The notes under the pieces were generated by a model. That model saw nothing but the letters and a program-made list of their open reading frames with translations. It was not told where the DNA came from and did no database searches. From NCBI GenBank assembly GCA_036346275.1, contig CM070719.1, positions 32,765,591-32,829,590 of the forward strand: a stretch of DNA of 64,000 bases, written 5' to 3'. Position numbers and translations under genes: made by a program. Shown here one piece after another: positions 47,893 to 60,310 of the stretch (position 1 is its first letter; the number at the start of each line of letters is the position of its first letter). The DNA comes from Otatea glauca (Eukaryota; Streptophyta; Magnoliopsida; Poales; Poaceae).

Positions 47893-48903
47893 TAGGGATG
47901 AAAATGGATCGGATAGTTTGCGATCGATCCAGATATTTTCGGATACAGATTCTGTTTGATCGGATATTTGTCGGATCAGATACGGATACGGATTTTTTTC
48001 GGATATGGATACGGATTCAGTAGCTCACTATCCATCGGATACGGATGCAGGTTCGGATAATCCGGATATTGGTGGGTCAGATATCCAGATATACATGTGG
48101 GCTGGGCCAAGACTACTCTTTTGGCCCAAAAAGGTTTCTTAATTTCATAATTATTTTCTAATTTAATTAATCCAAAAAGCAAGTTTCAATTATTAAAATT
48201 AGCAAACTAACTCCAAAAATTACGAATTTTTTTGAGAAAGTTCCAGAAACATCTTAGATTTAAAAAATTATTTTCAAGATTTTATAAGATTTTAAATTTT
48301 ATCAAAAATTCAAACACTTCTATTCTTAATAGGATAATATTTTTAAAAAGTAGCTAAAAATGCATAAAAACTCATATATACATAATTTATTATTTTAAAC
48401 ATAATTGAACAAAGAATATAAATCTTGGGTCATTACATGTAAGTGTTATATGCTTTTTCTAGAGACGTGATATCTAAATATTATCAAACTTTTGGTGTAT
48501 TATGTGTTTGCTTCCATTTGTATCTCTGAGCATGGATTACCTTCATTTTGTGTTTTGATCTATGTGCATGATGAACTAATCATATGTGTGTGATAAACTA
48601 AGTCTTATAAAATTTTCTTGTGACATGGTATCTAACTATTGTCTAAGTGAATGAAAATTCTTATATTTGTTCAATTTTCAACAATGTTTTGATCAAATCA
48701 ACTAGTTATTTGATTTTGTTAATTTTTATGTACAATCTAAGGGGTTATCATGTTCCGATATATATTCAAAACTATATCCGATTCGTATTTGATCTGTATT
48801 CGTATTCGTATCCGGACTATCCATATCCGTATTCGAGAAAAAAAAATGAAAACAAATGTGGTAGAACTATTATTTGTCTGTATCCGATCCATTTTCACTC
48901 CTA
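47893..48903. mobile_element. Non-autonomous hAT element, 1,011 bp
   Basis: Terminal inverted repeats TAGGGATGAAAATGG (left) and TAGGAGTGAAAATGG (right, on the complement) are followed by GGATCGGATA-type repeats inside both ends. A perfect 8-bp duplication CATGCAAT is at 47885-47892 and 48904-48911, the hAT hallmark length. No transposase. The ends are rich in CGGATA/TATCCG subterminal motifs. Confidence 0.92.
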
Positions 48904-48911
48904 CATGCAAT

Positions 48912-49149
48912 CACATTAAGGCATTGTTTGAGATGTCTATTTCCAGCTGAGATTAATGTGGATAGATGGGTATTTTAGACTAAAATTTCGCTCTATTTAT
49001 ATGAATCCTGGTCGAGAATGGACCTTCCAAATAAGGCTATAGGTAGGTGTTCTCCTCCTAAAAATAACACAATAATTTTACTGAAAAAGATTACTTCTGT
49101 TATGAGATAAGATAATTTGTATCTCTTGCTGTTTTCTTTATATATAGTA
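48912..49149. other. Short unassigned flank
   Basis: No gene or clear repeat between the hAT element and the second Helitron-like copy. Confidence 0.4.
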
Positions 49150-50967
49150 TAGTGCCTATGCTAACGCTACGACGGCAGTACGCCTACTTATCAATTAAAT
49201 GAGAAGATAAGTATGAATACAACACTTAATAATAAAAGAGAATTTTAGAATTTTAAATGAATTTAGAAAGAAAAACGGAACTAAATGGAGGTCAAATGGG
49301 CGAAAACGGGCTCCCAAAAGATTTTAAATCAAGAAAGAGAAAGAAAAAAGAATTTTCTGATTTTAAATTATTTTTTTGCAGCTTCCACAGAGAGCACACA
49401 GCGTCTCTGCTTTAACAAGACAAGGGGGAGGAAGGCGGGGTGGCCGGCGGTCGCATGGAGTCGGCATCAGTGCGGCGAGATCGCCGGCACCGGCGCCTGC
49501 GGGGGAGGAGTCACGGTTGCGGTGAATTTCGCTGGGAAAGATGACGGTGATGGCTTGGGTTACCTCTAAAATCCGGCGATCTTTACAAGAAGGAGCACTT
49601 GGGGATTTACGCAATGCGATGGGGTGGAGGAGAGCTCGCCGGTTTTTATAGCCCCGAAACAAGCATATTTATGGAAACCATAATTTGGGATCAAATCAGA
49701 TTGGGAGGAAATTTTGGCAATAGAACATGAAATTTGGGGAATTAACACCATAGATGGAAAGAGGAGATTTGGTGCGGGATTGATGGAGCTTTGGAGCTTC
49801 TTTCTTACTTTAATGGAGGGAGGGAAGGGAAGAAGCTTCTGCAGTGCAAGTGCTGACTAGAAGAAGCTACAGTGAGTTGCCTTCATTTTTTTTAAATATA
49901 GAAGGATTTTTGAAAAGATAGCACATTAGGTTAAAAAATTCTAGAAAAATTCTCAAAAAAACTTTCGATTATTTTGTACTTAATAAAATTATTTTCAAAA
50001 AAACTTAAATTATAAATTTACCGAGGCACGGTGGCCACGAGGTCGCTGGCTAGCAACCTCGCCGCGTCGGCAAAGCCACCGATGGCGACCGTGGAGCCAT
50101 TGCAGACTTGCGTTCCCCCGGCCGCGCTGCCCCATCTCCCGGTTTCCTTTTCCCAGCACGTAATGTATGTTCCTTTCCTTTTTCAGGACGTTTGTTTCCT
50201 TTTCCTTGATTCCAAGACGTTTGTTTCCTTTTCCTTGTTGATGCTGGGGTGGTCTGTTGTGGGCTACAAGCATGATTTCAGAAAAATATGGAAAAATAAA
50301 CTGCGCTCGCCGACCGCTGGATCCGCAAGGAAAAGAAGATAAAATTAAATGCAGGTTTCGCCATGCCGGTTCCGCGAGAAAAAATTGAAAAAAGTTAAGC
50401 AATACTCACAGACGTTGGTTCCTTAGATAAAAAATAAAAACAAAAATTTAACGCTCTCTGTGCGTTGAAATTAGGCTCTATAGGGCTAGATCCGTAAAAA
50501 AGTCTCGAGAAGGGTCATATTCGGAAAAAAATACGATCACAATGCCAGGACAATAAAAAATTCAAGTCTTGTTTCTTTGCATGTGGATCCTCCCTGTTTA
50601 TTTCTTTGTTTGACTCACCCTCCTTCTAAATATGTAGTACGTACAATTTTGGCAAGTAAAAATTTCAAGTCTGGTTTCCTTGCATGCGGATCCTCCTTAT
50701 TTATTTCCTTGTTTGATTCGCTCTCCTTCCAAATATGTAGGTGGGGGAGGTCTATTGTGGGCCACAGGGATGATTGGACACACTAAATAATGGCCATCGG
50801 ATGTGGGTGAGTAAAACTGAGGAAAGATCTGAGACGTTCATTTCGATGAATACAAGTTTCTGGGGACATTTTGCTAGGTGGACGAACATTGAGCCATCTC
50901 TAATGAGGTGCATTATTTAGGGTGGACGTAGGAAAAATTGCTTAGGTGCATTATAAAAGGGTATAGA
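49150..50967 (-). mobile_element. Helitron-like repeat, copy B (inverted)
   Basis: Inverted partner of 17764-19521. It shares the terminal TAGTGCC and GCTAACGCTACGACGG block (49150-49180), the promoter-like block with TATA (about 49400-49660), the 102-bp duplication (50560-50745) and the TCTATACCC end (complement at 50967). Flanking bases are again A before TC and T after CTA in element sense. No matching longer flanks are seen, so the two copies probably inserted separately. Confidence 0.55.
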
Positions 50968-51108
50968 TATATTGGACATCCCCTATACAAAAGAACCAAT
51001 CTAATAATGCGCGAGACCTATTTGCACCTTATATTGTGTGCTTCTTGTTTTGCCTTTGTGTTTGTGTGCTATTGATTGACGTGGGAAAACGACTACATTT
51101 TACAACAT
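50968..51108 (+). repeat. Copia LTR end (right copy)
   Basis: Residual LTR sequence ending ...TTTTACAACA before the primer-binding segment TTATCAACACGACG (51111 onward). The upstream LTR appears to be cut by the Helitron-like repeat. Confidence 0.45.
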
Positions 51109-51389
51109 GTTATCAACACGACGTTCTACCGAGACCAGTTGAGATCGTCAACCTGCAAAAACCCACACGACATCAAAATCATTCTGCTACATATGATCAT
51201 CCTACGACAAGCCCTACATAAATGCATCTATGCAAGTTTGATCCTGCAGACCATCGTACCATGTTTACAGATCGATTGCTTAATCACCATCTACCATGCG
51301 ATCCTCTGTTCATCAATCAATATGAAAAAAACACTGAGCATCTACGGATGCATCGGCTAGAACTCGTCGGTTTCATTCGCGTGCGTCTG

Positions 51390-52373
51390 ACGCAGCCGCA
51401 CGCGCCTGCGCCAGCATTTTGGCAGCGATCGAGCGCCTCCAACCACAGCCGCAACTACCCGTGTGCGCACCGCACGTCGTGGCCGTCGCGCCTGCTGCGC
51501 GCTCGCCCATCGCGGCCGGTACGCCCGCTGTTGAGAACGCGCCTGTTGTCGCGAGCTCCGTGCACGTCGCGGCCAGTGCACCCTCCGTCGCGAACAGCGC
51601 CTGTTGCGCCGGCCAACCCCCCGAATCGGTAGCACAACCGGCAGCTCTCGTACCCGTGATGGCACACGTAGCGCCTGCTACCTCGGCGGCGCCTCATTCC
51701 TCGTGCTCGCTCGCAGCCATGCACTACAGCGGCGCTTCGTCTTCCGCGCACACCGGCTCCGCGCCCGCCGTCGCGAGAGCCACACTTCCCGTCGGCTGTC
51801 ACACACACCGGTTCGCCCTCCGTCGCGAGCTGCGCACCCACAGTCGGACGTTGCGCCCACCGGCACACCCACTCACTCTCGGTTGACGCGCCTGGAAGGC
51901 GAGGCAGCGCGCCGTGACGCTTCAGCTTCCGCTCTCGTGCTTGCGCCTATTCCCGATGAACGCGCGGCGACGGCGGCTGGTGAAGCTTCGACTCCACAGA
52001 TCCCGCACCCGGTCCTCCGACCGAGCTACCCACGGCGCGCCGCCGGAGTGCGAGCTACACCTCCTTGATCCGAGCGCACGCCCTTCATGCGCGCGCCGCT
52101 TCGATTTCGCGAGCCGTCGAAAAAAAATCACCGCGCCGCTTGGTCTTCTGGTGCGGCGGCGAGGCCAAGGTGAGAGGCGGCAGTTCGCAACCCGCACCCG
52201 GCTGCGGGCGTGAAGCCTAAGGAGGCTGCTTTTGCTTCCATCGCCTGCACCGAGAGGCGACTAGGGTTGGGAACCTAGCCGCCGAATCTGGTTATTGACC
52301 GGCATGGGCCAGATGGGCCGTTAGGGCGCCGGCGGCCCGTTTTACCCGAAATTTTTTCTTTCTTTTGCCCCTG
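51390..52373 (+). other. GC-rich copia leader
   Basis: Very GC-rich with loosely repeated CGTCGCGAGC-like motifs. Long ORFs occur in all frames on both strands with no domain I recognise, as expected of stop-poor GC-rich DNA. It corresponds in position to 16860-17130 in the left copia. Confidence 0.5.
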
Positions 52374-52461
52374 TTTTTCTAGGAATTTTTTTTCTTTAAT
52401 ATTTATTTTTATTCTTTTTTTAAAAACTATGCGTCCGAAAAAAAAATGACAAAAATGCCCC

Positions 52462-52575
52462 CCCGTCGCCCATGTATGGGGCGATCGCCCATACACGGCG
52501 ATCGGTCCTCTCTGCCGTCGTCGAGCAGCACAGCCAGTGGCCCTCTGTCGCCTTCGAGATAGGGCGACGGCGCAG
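52462..52575. repeat. Left subterminal GGGCGA palindromes of MULE-2
   Basis: Contains CGTCGCCCATGTATGGGG, then CGATCGCCCATACACGGCGA, and a further GTCGCC...GGGCGAC pair near 52545-52570. The right end has a counterpart (GGGGCGACGCCCATACACGG at about 60724-60743). Confidence 0.75.
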
Positions 52576-53299
52576 CCTTTTTTTAGTTTTGTTTTGTAAT
52601 TACTATATGCTTTTAATATAAACCCGTAACTTTTGCTAGGAGTGTCCAAATTAAATGAAACTTGTTTCTAAATTTAAATTTTGGAATGAAGAATTAGAGT
52701 GTAAAATAAAAATCCATATGTTGTTTGCAGAGTTTTTTATTTGAGTTCGAATGCTAGGCTCTAATCGTGGATTGTGAAGGAATTATAATGTGTGTTGATC
52801 CATAATTCATGAAATAAATAGAATAAGTTACTACAACCTTATGCACTTCATTTTGCAAAAATATCTAAATATGATTGCATTTTGAATAAAAGATGGCTAG
52901 TTTAAACCCTTTATAACATTCATTGTTCGAAAGCGATTAGAGTAATGTTCGAACGACCTCAAAACTTGATGAACCGCTTTGTTGCATTCTTGGGCTTGCA
53001 TAGGTTACAATTATGTAAAAATATTTAGATGTCACTTTAGGTCGCACTATTTTATTGTTGTCCTAACATGCAATCGGTAAAGATGAAAATTGCCGTATCT
53101 TTCGCAAACGATGGTAAAACTCGATGAAATCAAATCGATTTAATTGAAAATGCTATAACCTATCTCGATGGAGAAAAATAACATCATTTGGGACAACCGA
53201 GCAAGAGGGACATATACGAGCCCTCTGACAAGCTGAGCATACTCTTGAAGGTTGGGCCGCACTGCTTTTATTACGACTTAAAACTAAAAGGAGTACCAC

Positions 53300-53895
53300 G
53301 AACAAAGAAAACCAAAGTTAACACCAGACGCTTATTGAGTGCTTCGAGGCCACTTCCCATTCGCCCATGCCTCCGTGCGGGCTTCTCCGCACGTCGCGCC
53401 TCTCTCGCTTCCTCTCTCTCTCGGCCTCCTTCTCCTCCGCTTCCTTCCTACATGCCTCCTCGCGTGCGGCATCGCATTGTTCTTGAAACCGCCGTGAACT
53501 CATCCTGCCGGTTGGCTTGGTCAAGAAGCCGTTGGTCCTCGGGTTGATCTCGTATCAAACCATCGCTCAAATTCACACGATGGCGGAGGTGACCGCATGA
53601 AACGTAAGTTAGCAAAGTTTCATTCACAAATGTTATGTAACCCGACGATTGTTACCATGCGGCGATCCTTCGTGCTCTTCTCCTACGGATCGAAAGCGTA
53701 GTTGCGCACTTCCAATACCTCCTCTTCCAAGTTGAAATTTCCCAAGAGCGACAAGCCCGCAAAGATCTCCGCACATACACATGGGTGCTACTGACTCCAC
53801 GAGGTAGGAAGAGATCTTGGTACGCTAAATTCGCGGCATGCACTTGCTTCTTCCTTTGCCTTCCCCTTACCCTTTGCACTTGCACGCCTCGGCAT
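53300..53895 (-). pseudogene. GRF-type zinc-finger protein, second gene of MULE-2 (broken)
   Basis: Minus-strand ATG at 53893-53895 opens MPRRASAKGKGKAKEEAS. In mixed frames a CVC...RRYWKCA zinc-finger pattern follows (about 53800-53690), like plant GRF zinc fingers. A splice donor ATG|GTAAC is at about 53656. After a short intron, SPPPSCEFERWFDT and an acidic/basic coiled coil (AREEACRKEAEEKEAERERK, about 53480-53390) follow. In-frame stops and shifts break it. GRF fingers are known nucleic-acid-binding domains. The family call is by eye. Confidence 0.55.
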
Positions 53896-53957
53896 TTTCG
53901 ATTGATGCTCACCGCTCTATTCTTTCTCCCGCTATTCTTTGCGAGACCGCTTGTGAG

Positions 53958-53966
53958 AACGAATGT
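53958..53966 (-). promoter_or_regulatory. TATA-like box of the MULE-2 GRF gene
   Basis: Minus-strand CTTTATAAC lies about 65 bp upstream of the ATG at 53895, placing this gene under its own promoter separate from the transposase. Confidence 0.45.
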
Positions 53967-53995
53967 TATAAAGGGCAGATATCGCTCGGGTATGG

Positions 53996-54085
53996 AGTGA
54001 TCGCCTCATATTTGGGCGATCGCCCCATGTAAGGGCGATCGCCTCACATTAGGCGACGCCCTACTATAGGCGATAGGTGTACCAA
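53996..54085. repeat. Internal GGGCGATCGCC palindrome cluster in MULE-2
   Basis: Repeated GGGCGATCGCC(CC) units, with CGATCGCC steps at about 53998, 54014, 54026, 54037 and 54045, lie between the GRF gene and the mobile-domain region. They resemble the subterminal units of the same element, so this may be a duplicated terminus or an internal regulatory cluster. Confidence 0.65.
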
Positions 54086-54249
54086 ACGCGTTGGTGTGTT
54101 GTCACGTCGTGTGGCATAGGCAAGCAATGCATAAATGATTTGAACAATTTATAGTGATAACGCTATCATGTTACTCACTCGGGGAGTTATACAATGTCTT
54201 CAACGTAAAGCCATTACAAAAATACATCCGCATAACAAGTCAATCACGC

Positions 54250-56770
54250 CACGCTTCCTAATCGCCCGTGGGGTAGGTGAGTGGCGACGGCGACGGACGT
54301 CCCTCCTAGGCCGCCTGCGCGCGCAGCGTAGAGTAGTCGCGGCGGCGAGGCCAAGTCCCGTGGCGGCGCACCCGAGAGCCGAGAGGGTCGAGGTAGTCGG
54401 TCGAAAGGTACTCCTCCGTGTCGAACTCGCCGCCGAAGGCTCGCCGAAACCACCACAGGGTCTGGCTGGGCGCGGACGACGAGGGAGCTCCAGATCCATC
54501 GCCCCACCGCTTCTGCGTGGGGCGAGCGAGGAACCGGCGTGGTAGGGCGAGACGCGAAGGAGCCTCCCACCCCATCGCCCCCACCGCTGCTGCGTGGGAG
54601 CGTAGCGAGGAACCGACGGGTAGGGCGAGACGCGAAGGAGCCTCGTCACCCCACCGCCCCCGCACCGCGTGGGGCGTGACGGGCACCGGGGGTAGGGCGA
54701 GGTCTTTGGGCGGTGGCGTGGTGTGCCGCGTCCGCCGACGTCTCGCGCCCTCGGCAGTGGCCAGCGAGCCAACCGCCTCACCGTGGCGAGGACCCGACCC
54801 CAGCCGTCTCGGACTCGCCGTGGTCACCAGATGCCCCTCTAGGCGCGTCAACATGGACACGACCTCCACCTCAATCTCCGCCAAGAGCCGAGTCCGCATG
54901 TAACGCCGATTGGTATTACGTAAGTTACATGAAAAAGACGTGCCCATGTAGGTTCGACATGACACTTACCGAGGCGTTGTCCCTCCGGGACATCTCGTGA
55001 AGGGTACGTGTCCGCTACCGATGCATGCCGCCGGCGACGACGGTGCTGGTGTGTACCCCACCGAGGCGAGTCTGGGCGAACCACCCATGTAATCGATCGA
55101 CATGTCATGGTCGTCGGCGGCGGGTCTCGGTGACCTCTCGCCGAGTCGCGGCGCCCCACCGCAGGCCCATGGCTGCATACGGTCGCGAATCGAGAGCCCA
55201 CCGCAAAGACCCATCCGGCCATCCCGCAATGCAAAAACGAGAAGTACACACCACATTAATTTCGCAAAGATGCGGAGTAGTAGGATCGGGGCAAGTACAT
55301 GAGCGCCACGCGCGACAACGTGACGAGGCGGCAAAGGAAAGGATCGAACAGCCGAGCCGCCGCAAAGACTCGGTGCGGGAGTACTCCTCGACACAAAGGT
55401 CAAAGACGAGCACCTTACGGGTGAGCCAAAGGCCTCATCTCGCGTGCAAAGCACGGAGACCCCGTGAGGTGCTCGGCGTGGACGCCGACGCGGTGTATGG
55501 CGCCCACCGCACGCCCTCGCTGTGGAGGCGGTCGAACTCCGAACGAACTCGATAGGACCTCCTCACTGCCGGTCGCGAACCTCCGCTGCGAAGAATAAGA
55601 AATGGCGAAGGTTATTCAAGTGCGCGAGTGGGGAAAAGATACGAGGAGCATACCGCTGCCGAACCCGGAGGGCCTATGGTGGGCCATCCACCGGTCGCTC
55701 CGTAAAGCTCCTCGAGTGCGGTGTCGTGTCAACAACAGCCTGCCGATGGAGAAGCGCCCCAAGACCACAATCGAGGAGTAGGACGCAACCCGACATCGCC
55801 GCGTTGTGCTCGCTGAGAGACGGCGCCGCATGCACCTCAGACGTCGCCGCAAGCACACCGAGGCCCACGACCACTACATCACCGCTTACAAGGGGAGTTA
55901 GACGTGCTTCGCCGAGACGAGATTGAACCGAGTGTGTTACCTCATCCACCGCGTGTCGGCGATGTCTTTGGCGACTCGATCGGTGACGGTCCACCGTGTT
56001 CCCGTGGAGGACGGAACATCACCCAACCGAACAACAACAGGAGGTATGCCTCCAAGTGGCGGGCCACGCCCGCCTCCTCGCGTCGGGTGGAGAAGCTGAG
56101 CTGCAGCTGCTCGCAACAAACATTATCGAACTTGGCGCTTCTATTTTAATTCTCAAAGAAAGAGGTACTCACCGTGAATCGGCGCGCCACGCTTCGCCGG
56201 TCCGTGGCGCCGGCCTCCCTAAGGGGCTAGTAGGGGCTGCCGGGGTGCCGCCGCACCTCGGCGAACGCGCGGACAACTCGGCGTGCCACGTGATTTGAGG
56301 CGCCGTGCGGCACGCATCGCCGACCCGCACGGGGAGGCCTAAGAGGTACGACACGCCCCGCAGCTGTCGAGCCATCTCTCCGCACGGAAGGTGGAACGTG
56401 TCGCCTCCGGTCTCCACCGGTCCACGAGTGCGCCAGCGAGGACCGGTCGTGCCGAACCGCGGACCTCCTTGCCCGCTAACGGGCGCCACCGCTCCACCAT
56501 CCTACAAAGAGGAAGTAAGCCACCGCCGCAACTCGCATGTAGTGCAATGCGTCGTTAGAATTGCATTCACGGTAAGTACATGTACGTAAAAGAGTGCAAG
56601 CGCTGGCGACTTACCGTGGAACCCAGCGTGGTCGACACGGCGCTCGTTGGGCACCCGAGGTCGGAGTGTCCCTAGCTCTCGCTTCTCCTCTCGCGGAGTA
56701 CCTAGACCGGTGGTCGTCGCATCGACGGTCACGCCCGGCACTCGAGGGCAAGGTCGCGCCATCGTGGCTC
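54250..56770 (-). pseudogene. Plant mobile domain (PMD/MAIN-like) region of MULE-2
   Basis: In mixed minus-strand frames, recognisable plant-mobile-domain pieces appear in order: TLRPRVPNERR (56690-56640), TFHLPCGEMARQL and SYLLGLPVRVGDA (about 56400-56330), then GLGVLAAT, HNAAMSGCVLLLDCG (about 55870-55730) and LCTRDEAFG (about 55450). A basic/Arg-rich tail runs to about 54250. PMD is a known domain of plant mobile elements and MAIN-type proteins. It follows the transposase on the same strand after about 300 bp. Whether it was a fused exon or its own gene is unclear. Many frameshifts. Confidence 0.7.
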
Positions 56771-57049
56771 GTTAGAAAGCAAATACAACAAATTTGTCAA
56801 GAATTACATGTGCACACAAAATGAAATGCGAAATAACTAATTGTACCATACTCATCAAACAATACAACCAAGTGCGAGAGCCAAAAACTCATATAACAAA
56901 CATACGAAAGACAACGACATGTTCGACGAGGCACACAACGCGTCGAGAATTACATTATCCTCATAGCTACTAAGCTCGAACATCGGAGAATTACATGATG
57001 CGAACAACAACTTACTAGTACATTGAAAATTACATCGAATATTACAACG

Positions 57050-59590
57050 TATATTACAACTTACCGGTCCATTGAAAAATACAAGATGGGAACAACATGG
57101 AAAGTTACATTATCCGCGTTGCGACGCGCCTCGCACTCGCCCATATCGTTCGAATCGCGCTTTGTCCTTCGACGCCCGACCTTCATCTTCAACATTCGGA
57201 TGTCCTGCACCCATCGATGGTCCGAGAGGGGGTCTGTGAACGATCCATCCACTCGCACCGTACACCTCATGATGCCACGTGTTGAGAACGCTCGCTTGTA
57301 GTAGTACGGGAGATGAACGGACGATGTGATTGATGCGTCTCGGCGGCCGCGGCAATGACGCAGCGAGCACGGCAAGTGTAGCAGCGTGGTTTCGGCAGAG
57401 CACTCGCAATCACCGCCGAGTATGCACGATGGGAAGTCCTCTCCCGTAGGCACCCTGCGACCTCGGCCACCGCAGCGCACGTGGTATCTCCGCTCCACGC
57501 CACTCTCGGTGTAAGCCGATGTGTCTGCGCTTTCTTGTTTTCTTGGACATGTAGGTAGACACAACAGCTTGAGTACGACGATCGATTGTCCGACATACAT
57601 GCCGTGGAGGTCTTGTATCGCTCAATGAAATATCTCTCGTGTCCCTAATAAGACACCTCAACTATACCCACCATGGAAGGCATCCGTGCCTTTCATTACC
57701 CAGGCTTGTAAATCTCCGCCAGTTCGTTGTCATGATCCCATAACGCGAGCCGCCTCGCCGTGCGTATGACCATTTATCCAAAGGCTCATGTCGTATCCAA
57801 TCGGTGAAACTCTTTATGCCGGGTACCGCCCTCGCCGATGTTTGGGGGTCCGCTCAGCCGCATACAAGGCCGTGGGGTCCTCTCCTTGCTCATGGTACAC
57901 CATCGGGTTCCTTGATGAACTAGCGGTACCTCTCGGATCCATTGATTGCTTCTTCGTTAGTTCGCCCAACGCCTTCCAAAGCGCGCCGAACTTCCTCCGT
58001 TGGTTCTGTTTGCACAGCGCTTGAACATGTTCATAAGCTCCTTGTTCCCGAATTGACGGAAAAATTGGCACCCATGTGCCTCATGCACCACCGCTTCTCG
58101 ATCCGCCACTTTGTCGCACCCACGACGGCGACCTTGTTGCATATCCACGATCGCTCTTAGCAGCCCCGCATGTCGGCCATGGATGACACAAACATCGTGC
58201 CCGCCGAGAACAAGCGCCACCTTCACTCTTTCAAGGAACCAGCATCAGCTCTCCGTGTTTTCTCCACGAATGCCAACGCAACCGTAGAACTCGGTTGTTG
58301 GCATCCACCGCGATCGCAGCTTAGAATCGCCCTTGTACTTCCCGTGAGGAATGTGCCGCCCATGCAAAGGACCGGCGATCTTGGTTTAATGCATTTATGC
58401 ATGCGCCAGTGCGAAGAATGCACGCCGCAAGACCCACTTCCCGTGCACGCACCACCCGCAGGAACTCCGAAGGTCGATGGATGTACCGGGTTCCTTTGTG
58501 CGATTGCCCGAGCAAGTGGGAATATTCTCGCACGAAGCCTCGTGACGTCCCAACCGTATTTCCAGAGCTGTCCTTTTGCTCTCCATGCCTTTGCGTAGCT
58601 AATCTTGTCTCAAACCTCTCCTCCACGGTGTGATAATAGATCGAGGCTACGATGGGGATTGTCCACGATCCGACCATAAAACACATTTGCCACCCAAGTG
58701 GACGACAGATTATGGTGTCCGCTCCGCTTCTTCCACTCGCAGCTATGCTCCATCACTATGGAGCATTTCCAGAGTCCGCCCACTTCCCGGTATGCATGCA
58801 CCGCCATGGGCACGAATCAACTACGCACTTCACGTCGTAGTCCTTCTTGCCGACTTCACAACCTCGAATTGCCGCCGAGAGACATTGCCCAAGATTTCAC
58901 CGCATCCATCACAGCCTCCTTGTCTTTATATATGGCCCCTGCGTCACCTCGCTCTCACGATACTCCCATGCATCAATGTTCCTTCATTCATCGTTAGGTC
59001 TTCGAAATTGTAATTGGTCCACGCACTGTGATAGGCACCTCGTGGGCGTTGTCCTCCTCGTCGGAGTGCTCACCATCGTGACTTCCTCATCCGCACGGTC
59101 CTCCTCTTCCATCAGTCAACAATGTCCTCCACCTCCTCCCCTCGCCGGCCACCCCTCGCGCCTCCACCGCTGTCTCCTCCGCCCCGGTCCCTTCGCCACC
59201 GTCGGTCTCGTGCTCCTCGCCTCCGGCTCTCGCCGCCTTCCTCTTCGCATCCTTCTACATTTGATGTCCCTCCGCCGTAATGTCCACCCGACATCACGAA
59301 CTTGCGACACCGATGGAGCTACCGGTAGCATCAGACAACAACATGAGCGCCAACCCCGCTCTACGGCAAAACCAACATAACTCCTCCATGTTGACGCCGA
59401 GTTAATAGGAATCAACTCTCCGTAAAACGGTCTTGCGCTCGCTCACTATCGCTCGACCAAGAACCAACAGTCGGGCATCCAAACCGAACATCCGAGACAT
59501 CCACTCCAACAAACCCTCAGATGTCCTATCGCTTCGGCCTCGCATATGCCCGTGCGACTCTTGAAAATGATGATAGATCCACCCCATCCG
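57050..59590 (-). pseudogene. MuDR-type transposase of MULE-2 (decayed)
   Basis: Minus-strand pieces in order: N-terminal acidic region (59590-59010); DNA-binding domain (EAVMDAVKSWAMSLRRQFEV, about 58915-58860, then WKCSIVMEHSCEWKKRSGHH); the linker to FFALAHA; catalytic-domain pieces CMGGTFLTG (about 58350-58372), TVALAFVEK and VIHGRHAGLL (about 58163-58190); then GNKELMNMFKR; a SWIM-type finger GDCECSAETTLLHLPCS (about 57405-57355); and a basic end GRRRTKRDSNDMGECEA. Both positions where catalytic Asp is expected read Gly, and frames change many times, so it is inactive. Intact relatives bind TIRs and catalyse cut-and-paste. Confidence 0.82.
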
Positions 59591-59619
59591 CCCGTGCTAT
59601 CTCCCCATCTCCATAAAAT

Positions 59620-60310
59620 ATTTGGAAATACAATTTCTCCGACATGCTTTGCAACGTCCGACGGAAAAATATTACTCTAAAATACAATCTACAAAACGTA
59701 CATTGACCGTACTACAAAATATACAAAACGTACATTGACTATAAATCACTTATTCGACTTGCCTACCATATGGCCAACATTATATTTGTGCCGCATTACA
59801 TTAACCTTACCAAATTCTAATACTACACTAAATTTGTAACGCACTTAATACTATACAAATCCTGAAATTTCTAAAAACTAAATACAACATTAAAGTTCTA
59901 AATATGAATCATGACATTAAATTTCTAAACAACACTATCCGAGAAATTGTAAACGCTACACAATCCTAAATTTTCTAAACACTACAATAAATTTCTAATA
60001 CTACCCTAAATTTGTAACGATTTAATACTATATAGTACTGAAATTTCTAAAACTAAATACTACAAGAAAGTTCTAAATATGAATCATGACATTAAATTTC
60101 TAAACAACACTATCCGAGAAATTGTAAACTCTACACAATCTTAAATTTTCTAAACACTACAATAAATTTCTAATACTATAATAAATTTGTAACGCACTAA
60201 ATACTATACAATCCTCAAATTTCTAAAACTAAATACTACATTAAAGTTCTAAACGCTATCCGAGAAATTTCTAAACAACACTATCCGAGAAATTCTAAAC
60301 GCTACACAAT
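59620..60310. repeat. AT-rich 176-bp tandem array upstream of the MULE-2 transposase
   Basis: Units share GTTCTAAATATGAATCATG, ACACTATCCGAGAAATTGTAAAC and AAACACTACAATAAATTTCT, starting near 59896 and 60072, with a shortened unit from about 60247. They lie in the expected promoter and 5' region of the transposase gene. Confidence 0.75.

Noticed and set aside
51357..52213. Ala/Pro/Arg-rich ORFs up to 155 codons
   Set aside because: Low-complexity CG-rich leader with open frames on both strands.
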